This document shows positions 9,101 through 17,633 of a stretch of DNA of 20,658 nucleotides, in pieces. Both the position numbers and the translations under genes were made by a program. Source of the stretch: Spirogloea muscicola. Lineage: Eukaryota > Streptophyta > Zygnematophyceae > Spirogloeales > Spirogloeaceae. Each line of letters starts with the position of its first letter. The first letter of the stretch is position 1. The stretch is taken from the NCBI GenBank assembly GCA_009602725.1, contig WELB01000036.1, forward strand, positions 346,606-367,263, written 5' to 3'. The notes beneath the pieces are model-generated. The model made no database searches. It was not told the DNA's origin and worked only from the letters and a program-made list of their open reading frames with translations.

Positions 9101-10527
9101 CCAAAGATACTGTGACTTGAAGCAGTAGGTGTCAAGCCTGTAAACAGCATTAGAGGGCTCACAGCATGGTTGTCATCACAGGCTCAAACTGTACTGGAGA
9201 AAGGGGTTCATGGTGTCATGATAGGACGTGCTGCTTACCACAGGTCTGATATGAGATCTGATGCCTGTAAGCTAGCTGCAGAGGGCATTGACACGTCAAG
9301 GTAGATAGTCCATTGTGTGGTGGCAGTCCATGTTGATTGGCTTAAGCATGTGTACCACTCCCTGCAAAATCTGTTGTCCAGTAATGAAGGTCAATTTGTC
9401 AAATCCCCCAAGTACTGTTACCTCAATCTCTTAAGCAAGTATCGCATGCAGCTTGAAAGTTGTTGATTTGTGCTTACTTGTGTTCACTATGTCTTTTTAC
9501 AGCTCCTTTCATGTGCTAGGGGACGCTGATCGAGCCATTTACGGAGTGCCAAACCGTGCCTCCTCGAGACGCCAGGTTGACATACTCTCGCTTATCAGTC
9601 TCCGTAGCAATCTTGTTGTCCTTCCAGTACACCGACTTGTTGTCTTTGCAGTAGACGAATGCTTATCTCTGCCGCCGCCCTTGTCTTTCGCCCTTACACC
9701 AGCTGATTTGGTGGTGGAAATATCACTAATGACTGGCTTGTCCAGCTAAGAGAGATCAAACTGGCCTTGTAGATTCTCGAGGATTACTGTGCATATGCTG
9801 ATTGCGCCCTGCACACCTTAGGTCCAAATAATCCAAGCCTGCACACTTTGATCAAGGTGCATATCTGTGGCCCATTATGCACGTTCAACTTTCGAGATTT
9901 TCTGCCTTGCCCAGTTGTCCAGTTGTCCCGACCAGAATTGTTGACGTCCAGTCTTGTTCAGCTCAGAGACGCTAGCAAGCACGGTCAGTCCGTGAACTGA
10001 GACTTCCAGATGCTGTGTCGACGATCGGCTCGATGGCACTTGTGTAGCCCTTGCTAGGCCTCTTCCATGGTGAGCGGGGCGCTCGTCAGTGGCGAAGAGC
10101 TGTAGATTCGGCTCTACGCTATGCGAAAGTATGTTCCTTTCACAGTAACACTTCTGCCGGATACATTCGATTGCGCAGTGTTATGCTTGCAGTAACATAT
10201 AGGAGTGCAAGTCAGGACTTCGCAGTCCTGCCTTGGGATGCTATGCATTGTCCTCTCGGTGTTCCACCTGAAGCTCATTGTGAAGCCTCAAGCTGATCTA
10301 TCTTGCGGCTCCTTGCTGTGCTGCAGACCATCAGTGAGCTATTGAAGGAGACCCTCAGGGTTCTGCCAGACGATGTTCTGGATGCTCCACCTGGCATAGT
10401 ATTAAGTGAAAGCGTCCCACTAGAACAGGCAGAGTTACCACCTCCCCCTACAAAAGTGCAAGCACGCCACTTAGACTGGATACTGCAGGAGGATTTATCA
10501 TCGAGACATAGCACTATAGTTGCTTAA
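6116..10527 (+). CDS. DUSA-like: tRNA-dihydrouridine synthase, DusA type
   Basis: Twelve exons: 6116-6528, 7146-7278, 7500-7627, 7934-8003, 8198-8300, 8594-8711, 8911-8992, 9182-9243, 9503-9575, 9773-9856, 10048-10128, 10327-10527 (515 residues, stop TAA). All phases agree. The FMN enzyme reduces specific uridines in the tRNA D-loop to dihydrouridine. Visible family motifs in order: SVAPMMDWTD (from residue 138), LISKQTWLYTEM, PIVLQLGGSNP, EINLNCGCPSDKVAGKGCFG (catalytic Cys in GCP, residue 228), VKCRIGVDDHDSYEDLC, FIIHARKA, GLSPAENRTIPPLK, LNGGI, GVMIGRAAY, LGLFHGERGARQWRR. Order and motifs match bacterial DusA and its plant homologues. A TGA at 6098 in this frame bounds the start, which is 6116 or Met 6266. 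The leader is rich in Arg, Ser and Ala with few acids, suggesting plastid or mitochondrial import. A C-terminal Pro-rich tail exceeds bacterial length. The intron 8993-9181 has a GC donor (CAG/GCAAGT). Intron 1 (617 bases) holds nothing recognisable. Confidence 0.93.
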
Positions 10528-12335
10528 ACATTGTCAATGCTCCACTAGAAACTCGGCACTGTAGCTTACAGCGTATATGTGAACCATACAGCATGGCAGC
10601 GTGCAATTGTGTAGATGTGCATTGACGTGGCACAGAGTTAAGCAGGTGTCACATTGCTCTTCCAGATGTTAGACATTATCGTCTTTGCAAGACCTGAATG
10701 AGCGGTTTGCACTTCACCCGCTTGGGTCGGTGGGCAGGCCCTGGTGCTCGCCACGATGCGGGCCACACTCAGGCCACAGACAGTCAGGCCGTGCCAATGA
10801 GCCCGCGCAATTTCCTCAGTAATTTGGACAGCAGTGGTCGCTGACTAATTATTACAAAGATTCAAGATAAGGGGTGCTCTTACTTTTATGAGCCCCGCTT
10901 GCTAGCTGGTATGCAGCAACCTGTGTGTATCTCTTGGAAGCTGACTTCCTTCAGCCACTTACCCCTTTGTTACAAAATAACTTCCTCTTCAGCTTGGCCT
11001 CTTGGGCTCCTAGCGCGAAGAAAGGTGAGTTGAAATTAAGGTGGGCGACCCTGGTGTTGGGGCTTCATGATAGGCAGGAAGGGAGGGGTGGACCCCGAGG
11101 GTTCTTCCGAAGAGCATGTATTAGCAACAACTATAGGCCAAATGGCCAAGTACACAGGCAAGCACATCTAAAGATCTACATAACCTACAGCAGATTGACC
11201 CGCTCAATAACCACGGGTCAAAACCACGGGAAGAGGAGAGTGAAGTGGAGCCTCCTTCCTCTTTGTCCACACTTCTTGGCGTGCGCACATTGGCAGGTCA
11301 CAATGTCTTGCTTTGGTCGTGGCCGGGTCATGTTAAATAGCTGCTGTTGTTCTCGTCGAGTTCTGCAGCAAGCTTGCAACCCTGTCAGCAGTAAGGGGCT
11401 CCAAGGGAGCACCTGGTCTTTGAGGACCAGACGTCCATAAGATCGTGTTGAGGCACGTCTACCAGTAGAGGGGCTAGGAGGGAGCCACTTCACAAACGAG
11501 GAAGCGAGTGGCATGACTGTAGCACATACAATCAGAGCCCGGCTGCTTGGACAAAGTGAGTAGCTCATCACTTGCATGCATCGTCGGGCAAGCAATCTGC
11601 TATGTTGGGTGTATAGCAATGCCACAGCCGGCTCCAGCTGCTCATTTAGGGTCATCACTCCCATACCTCACAGCTGCTTGTCGTGAAGTAAAGCTTGACG
11701 AAGATGCTGGCAACTTGTGAGCTTCTTCAGACGGGACCAACTGCTATCCCGCTTCTTTGCCTCTGGTACTATGACCTGTAATCGGCAGCGACCTGTAATC
11801 GGCAGATGGAAAAGGAAACAGCAGTTTCCGGCAGTGAGAGGCCAGCCCACAAGGAGGGGACACATGGGAGCTGAGTGGTGGGTGGTGACGAGTTCAGGTG
11901 ACGAAGACCACTTGCTGCAGTAGGAAGCCACTGCCCGGACCGCAACTACGGACATGGCAGGAGACTTTGTGGGCCTCCAGCAGGTAGTCTTTGCCAAGAG
12001 CAGGAACAATGCAAGCTGCTGCAAGGTAAGGTCTTTCGTTGACCCGCGTTGTGTGCTATGCCGGAAAGAAGTGCAATGCCGGAGGTGAGCTCAGAACCTG
12101 ACCTTTAGTGGTAAGGAGTTGCACGGATTGCTCTGGATGCAAGGCGAAAAGACTGCTCTCCCACAGAAGGTAGGGGCTGGGAAAGGCCAGCCCAAAATGG
12201 ATGAATGGACAACTGCAACCTGGGTGCAACAACTCCAGCACGCAGCGCCGTCAAGTGGCTCCCGTCACGCTAGTCCACTTGCCGTTCGCAAGCCAGCCTG
12301 GTCGCTGCAGCCCCGCCCCGGGGGAGGCCGCCGCC
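10528..12335. other. 1.8-kb region without a recognised gene
   Basis: This separates the dusA-like gene from the FAS1-GT29-like gene, both on +. Open frames of 100-170 codons exist on both strands (for example 10925-11440 on + and 11218-11664 on -), but none shows a known motif or gives a believable splice pattern. A 17-base tandem duplication lies at 11773-11806. The last 100 or so bases are the GC-rich leader of the next gene. A diverged mobile element or a lineage-specific gene cannot be excluded. Confidence 0.5.
11773..11806. repeat. 17-bp tandem duplication
   Basis: GACCTGTAATCGGCAGC (11773-11789) is followed directly by a copy differing only in its last base (11790-11806). It lies in non-coding sequence and has no evident function. 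Confidence 0.9.
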
Positions 12336-15300
12336 ATGCGGCCGCGCCGGCGGCGGCGCGGCGGNGCGGCGCCGGCGGGCCCTTCGCGCGGCCGCTGCAG
12401 CTCGCCTGCCTCTGGCTCCTCATCGCGCTCGTCGGTCTCGTCGCCTACCTCGGGTTCCTCGGTCAGCCACCACCTTCCCGCAGCTCGGGCCAACATCTTC
12501 GCCCCCCGGAGCCACTGCCTCCTGCATCAAGGAGAAGAATGCGCCTGCTGATACCAAAAGAAACGAGCGGCTGTACATCCATCGTCGCGCTGTCAATTTG
12601 CGCCAGTGCGGTGGCTTGCACCGGAGCTTGTCATGCAGCACTCTGTCTTTCTGCTGCTGCTGCTGATTTCTTGCTCGCTTAGGAGCTGCCATCAGCTCTA
12701 TCGCCGTACTCGCGACTGAGTCCAAGTATTGAGAGCTTTACCGCCTGAGTCCTCTCGGCAGTGCCCAGCCCAGGTCGAGGGGCGGCTCCTCAGCGACAGC
12801 CGAGAGTTGCTGACGATGGGTCCAAGCACTTCTACGCAGGTCGGCGGCACTTATCTGAGGCTTGCCCTGTTCATGCACTGATCTTCCAACTTCGTCGACT
12901 GCAGTGAATTCTCGCTGTCACTGCACATTTGACTTACAGCTGACTACGTGTTACGTTGCAATGTTCAAAGACCAAAGGCTCACCTCTTGCTGCCCGGCCA
13001 GCAGATACGATGCTGCAGCTGCTCGACGCCAATGCACCCTTCACGGTCTTCGCCCCGCTGGACGATGCGTTGCGCCGAGTCTCCACAGCCTTCCAGGGCA
13101 ACTCAACTGCGGAGAGGACGCAGGCTATCTTGTCAAGACTCCTTGGCTACTGCACCGTTCCTATGCGGCTGCTCTCAGAGGATGTACTTGATGCAGGCGG
13201 TACCAGGCTCGAGTCAATAGAAGGCTTCTCCCTTCATATCTTCCATGACAGCCATCACAGGCTGGTGATCAATGGCCAAGCCTGCAGCACAGTAAGACCC
13301 TTGCCTCTAAGCTGGACACGCAAGTGAAGTGGCTGCCAAGCTGCTGTCAGGCTTCGCTTGAAGGGGTATCAGTCAGTGACGATCATTGAGGACACTGACC
13401 TGGCTATGTCATATTCAGGTGGACCTGCAAGAGGAAAAGCTTGTAGTCCACCTGCTGGACAGTGTCCTTGCGCCACCAGCATTTCTGCAGTCCATTCAGG
13501 ACATATTTCCTCCAGGAGAGGTTATTGAAGATAACAGCACAGGAGCCGGACTGATCGAGGAGACGGAAACCACGAAGGGGCAGCAGGGAAAGGAGGGTGA
13601 TGAAGCAGGAGAGGAGCTCGAGGAGAGCTCATTGGATCAGGACAGACGTAAGCGAAGCATGGAGGACGCTGCCAGTGAGCGAGCAAGGAAGCAGCCTCTG
13701 CAGTATCACGAGAAGGCCAGATGGTTTGCTAAGGACGACTCTGCATTGGACACAGATGACTATGGCTATGAACAGGAGGTAGTGGAGGAGGAGGCAAGGG
13801 CAGGGGCAAATGGACAGGTGGAAATTGAGAATGACATCCTGGAGGACTTCAACGCCAGCCTTGGCGAAGTACAGGAGCTGCCAGCTGGGAATAAGGGGTC
13901 TCTTCGGCAGGTCAATCTCTCACTGATTGATGGCGGCTTCTTCAATGATGGGTTTCAACACCTGGTCAAGGAGCCCTCGGCACGAGGCGGTCATGCTGGA
14001 CAGGGTGATGATGAAGACGCAATGGACTTAACTGGAGGTCTACAGGATGGCGCAGGGTTGGGGCGCACATATCTTGCTGGCCAAAACGGAAGTGTTGGAG
14101 AGGCTGGTCGTCTCGATCAAGGTAGCAGAATATCAGACGAGCAGGCAAGAGAGACTGCTCTTGCTGTACTATTTGGTGAGCTCCTTCAACCGCTTCAACA
14201 GAATGCAGGCCTCAACCTTTCTCCTTGTTGAGCTTCATATTGTAGTGCTTGTTTGGAACAGACACGGTTTTGATCTGAAGCTCATGCATGGTGCCTTTGT
14301 CAACATGAAAGCTGGTCATTGACTCCACATCTCAAATTTTGATGGCGCAGATCAACCTCTAAGTGACAGGAGTGCTCAATGCTCTGGCCACGGTCTCATG
14401 GATGCCAGCGGTGCTTGTATTTGCAACCTCCTGTTCTCAGGAGACGATTGCCAGGTCTTTCTGAATTGCTGAATGGTCTTGAGTCCTTGTTCTTGGGAGC
14501 AGATTGCGTCATCCATATTCAAGCGATTGTGTGTCTGGCAAGTGGGTGTTCCAGGTCGATGCTAGAGGGACAAGGGGGGAAAATTAGTTGCTACACTGGA
14601 AGTAATACCACAGCCACTGTTTACTTCCTGCCTGCTACCTGTTGACTAGGTCATAGCTTTTCTTTTCTTTGATTGATCCTTTGTTTCTTCTTGATCTCAG
14701 GAACCCAAAACATTTGCAGACCTGACCCTGAGACCATATCAAGGATCCCTGCTCTTCACACGCGGTGCACTGACGTCTGCAGTGGCAAACGTGGAAGCTC
14801 AGAGACCTCCGAGCACAGGGGACTCGCCATCACAACCAGATCACCTCACTGAGATGGTCAAACAGCTCACAAAGTCTCAGCAATTAGAGCTGACAACCCT
14901 TTTACCCCCCCAAGATCCTCTGGAGGGCCTCTCACACAGAAGTTGTGCTGTTGTGGGAAGCTCCGGATCGCTTCTGCTGGGGGACTATGGTGCCGAGATC
15001 GACGAACACGATGTTGTCATTCGTTTCAATGGAGCTCCTACCCAAGGATATCAACAACAGGTGTACCTTTCCTTTGACTTGGCCCCTAAGCTTCACCTAC
15101 GGTATGCTATACATGTCATGAGCAGAAACTTCTCATCTACTCCTTGTGTGAGTGCAAAGTGGTCATCCTTAAGGACTAAGTGCCTTTTGGATGGATGTTG
15201 CAGGTGGGTTTCAAGACAACGTACAGACTGAACAATGTCGAATTTGCTGGTTTCCTAGAGAACAATGAAACTGTCATACACCATGTGTGGCTCAGGAATG

Positions 15301-16782
15301 CAAAGGCTGAGATTCGAACATTACTGCTCTTCAAAAGAGCATTCCCTTCTACTTACTTGATTACTTTCGATCTTTCTTTCCTCTCCCACATCGTAAGGTC
15401 ACTGGCCTTAGTACCATCAGTCGGCTGGGTTGGTATTATGTTTGCTCTGCAGGTACCTAATCTACTGTAAGTCCCTCCTGAGAGCAGATTCGCAATTCTG
15501 CTTGACTGTACGAACGGTCGTATGGGCAAAAATTCGAAAGTCAAAGTCTAATCAGCTCTTGTAGGATGTGGAATCAGTTTATTGTACATATCAGCACTTT
15601 AAGCGAAGAGGCCTACTGGCATGACTTGCAGTATTCCTCATATTTCAAGTACAGATTGTTGCTTGCCCTCATATTGTGTGAATGTTACCAAGATGCTTGG
15701 TATATATTAAGTGCTGTTCTTGTTGTGTCAGTTGTGCCAGAGGGTGGACATATATGGCTTCTTTCTTCTGCCAAAGCATGGGTTTAGATACCACTATTAC
15801 AATGACATAGGCCCCACCAAGGGAGTTGATGAAACTCTTCTCAAGGAGGAATACTTGACGGCAATCGACCTAGCAAATGATGAGCTGCTATCTTTTGGAG
15901 AGCCATGTACTTTGGTAAATTGCCTGGATCCCTGGTCTTCCCCTAAGACGAGATCTCAATTGTCAATTGGAACGCGTTCATTCCAATCGGAGATTCATGT
16001 CCTGAAAGTGTCCAATGTCATGGATCACGAAGGATGCTTATGCACCGTCTCTGATCGCCATTTCTTGGCTTGCAGATTGCCTGCTCTCGGTGAGTAACTG
16101 CACAAGTTGTCTCAACCTCACCCCCGAGTCAATCTCAGCTAAAAGTGGTAAGAGCAGTTTCTTGACAGAGCAGCACTTTAAAGTAACTTCGAAATAGATA
16201 CAAGCATTGCTGAGTTTTGGAAGCATCACTTACCTGTAGATCTTGTTGTGAAAGCCATTCTCAAGACTTTTTGATAAGTTGTTTTTGTGTTGTAGTTGTA
16301 TAACTGCAGACAGCCTGACTGAAATCAATTGAGAGCACCTGCAGAGTGGACTGAGCAGCAGCGCCTGGCGAACTCCATCAGAGAGAAACTGTGGTAAAAT
16401 CACAAGGATTGGGAAGCTCAGCAAAGAGAGAAGAATTACATGATTTACGCAGCCTGGCGGCGACAGCATGGCCAGGCTGATTATCCTTCTCTGCAGGCGA
16501 GCAGCCTCGCTGACCTTATGTCCAAGTATGGGCCAAGAGTCAGCTGGGATAGTGTGGTCGAGGCCAACCAGTTGGAGGAGCTATCAACTGGCCAGCTTGT
16601 ACTCTATTTCAGGTAAGGTATTGCCCGCTGCCGCAAATGCTTTGACGTGCAACAGGGAAGCCAGAAGCATAGTGTCCCATCCTGAGTGTACTCCGTTTGA
16701 CTCCTTCGTTCACCACAATGTATGCTTCACTGAAGACTTTATGGAAATTCTTGGACGAATTTGTGCAGAGACAATCACTTAA
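12336..16782 (+). CDS. Membrane-anchored FAS1 / half-EGF / GT29 sialyltransferase-like fusion protein
   Basis: Proposed exons: 12336-12461, 12769-12819, 13005-13291, 13419-14175, 14351-14454, 14701-15060, 15204-15452, 15732-15914, 16076-16089, 16334-16612, 16656-16782. The ATG sits in GCCGCCATGC. An N at 12365 must stand for two bases (modulo 3) for the Arg-rich start to read into the anchor ([19 protein letters not shown]). Next is a FAS1 domain: [51 protein letters not shown], then [14 protein letters not shown] long acidic linker (about residues 190-400) follows, then a four-Cys half-EGF motif (CSGHG...GACICN...GDDC), then GT29 sialylmotif L ([31 protein letters not shown]), motif S ([13 protein letters not shown] / [10 protein letters not shown]) and motif III (HYYND). 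The core from 13005 to 15914 is well supported by phases. The first two junctions and the EGF exon use weak donors (GTCAGC, GTCCAA, GTCTTT). The three exons after 15914 are less sure, and the tenth contains TAA at 16395-16397. Likely a Golgi or cell-surface protein; the sugar donor is unknown. Confidence 0.72.
12365..12365. other. Ambiguous base in the first exon
   Basis: The single N lies in a GC-only stretch. Read as one base it throws the start codon out of frame with the transmembrane segment. Read as two bases (or five) it restores it. This points to a collapsed or missing base in the assembly rather than a broken gene. Confidence 0.7.
13419..14175 (+). other. Long exon: FAS1 C-terminal strand plus acidic low-complexity linker
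   Basis: The exon opens with the last conserved FAS1 segment ([20 protein letters not shown]), then runs for about 230 residues rich in Glu, Asp, Gly, Gln and Ser, with little hydrophobic content and an RKRS dibasic site. It begins at phase 0 after GTAAGA...TTCAG and ends at phase 1 before GTGAGC, which fits the EGF-like exon at 14351. The linker probably acts as a flexible spacer between the FAS1 and catalytic domains. Confidence 0.8.
14351..14454 (+). other. Exon encoding a half-EGF-like motif
   Basis: Acceptor GGCGCAG at 14350; the two leading bases (AT) complete the codon begun by the last G of the previous exon. The exon then reads a serine-rich lead followed by C-S-G-H-G, seven residues, C-I-C, eight residues, C. 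This is the HG / CxC / GxxC pattern of EGF modules, but the cysteine normally two residues after HG is absent. The end at CAG fits phase 0 with the GT29 exon at 14701, although its donor (GTCTTT) is weak. Confidence 0.65.
16334..16612 (+). other. Exon with protein-like sequence interrupted by one TAA
   Basis: One frame is open and protein-like on both sides of a TAA at 16395-16397: [17 protein letters not shown], stop, then [20 protein letters not shown] and [20 protein letters not shown], up to a strong donor (TTCAG/GTAAGG). No domain is recognised. The TAA overlaps a possible donor (G/GTAAAA), which could make an alternative intron 16394-16496 ending at the strong acceptor CTTCTCTGCAG. That option removes 34 codons that look coding and then reads a less protein-like frame. 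Sequence error, a null allele, or regulated splicing remain possible. Confidence 0.55.
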
Positions 16783-17633
16783 CAGTACCACCGACGCGCA
16801 CGGAGATGCTAAAAGCCATCATGGCTCACTATTGTTTCATACATCGGCACCTACATCGACACCACCAACACAAATTGTACTATCCAACGGATTAGACCTC
16901 GATACATAGTCACGCTGCTAGGAAATTATTTCATTCTAGTGACTTGTTCCCGCCACCCTGCGGGCCTTGCACACAAGTACTGTCATGCTCGCAGAGAGGC
17001 CTGACAACGTGGATAAAAACGCTACTGCTTTAAGAACCGGGAGCACTAGAGAAAGCTTAGGGACAGCATGATCACACATTACTAGGACACTTATCCGTAG
17101 AATAAAAGCGCCCTGTATCACTTGACCAATGCAGTAAGGTGCTGCATCTGGCACAAGTATGAAGAGAGATTCAAGTCATCACCAGCAGAGGATGTGCAGT
17201 GTGGTTGTTTGTTGCTACGGTCAGCGAGTGAGCCTGGCTTCCATTTGGAGCAAGAGGTGGCCAAATATTGTGATGATCCTGGCGGCTCCTACTAGCGATT
17301 GAAGGCTTAGACGACGCCCAAGACAGCAGCAGACTTAGCTTAGCAACTTGTCACCACGAGCCAGGGTCTACAAAAAGTACACAACGGCAGGAACATGGGT
17401 GCTGCGGCTGAAGCCGCGGATCGAATGAATGATGACTGCCGATGTGCTTGGCACGTGCTCCACTGAGCTCAAAATTATGTCACCAGATGTCCTAAGCGCA
17501 CAGCTCGTTGAGTATGTTGTTTGACTGTCAATTGCATGGAAAAGGAGGGCTCCTGTGGTTGGTAGCCCTAGCCCCATGTCTGTGTGAGCCGTATGTCCAG
17601 CATGAAGTAGCAGCTGAGACAAGGGAAGAAGGC
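16783..17633. other. Intergenic region between convergent genes
   Basis: This holds the presumed 3' UTRs of the FAS1-GT29-like gene (+) and the DUF7705-like gene (-). A 70-codon frame on + (16697-16909) overlaps the proposed last exon in another frame and shows no motif. AATAAA occurs near 17101 on +. Nothing else is recognised. Confidence 0.5.

Noticed and set aside
11218-11664. Minus-strand 148-codon frame in the gene-poor region
   Set aside because: No domain, signal or splice partner is visible, and the composition is not distinct from other frames nearby.
14232-14350. A separate FAS1 gene ending at the TGA near 14231
   Set aside because: That stop lies beyond a good donor (TTTG/GTGAGC at 14176), and splicing there joins in phase to an EGF-like exon and then to the GT29 exon. 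A separate gene remains the main alternative to the fusion.
16395-16397. TAA read as glutamine (alternative code as in some ulvophytes)
   Set aside because: The dusA-like gene ends naturally at TAA (10525-10527) in the expected place, and no other in-frame TAA or TAG is needed in any of the well-supported exons. One codon in a doubtful exon is not enough.
16697-16909. 70-codon plus-strand frame
   Set aside because: It overlaps the phase-matched last exon of the FAS1-GT29-like gene in another frame and has no recognisable feature.
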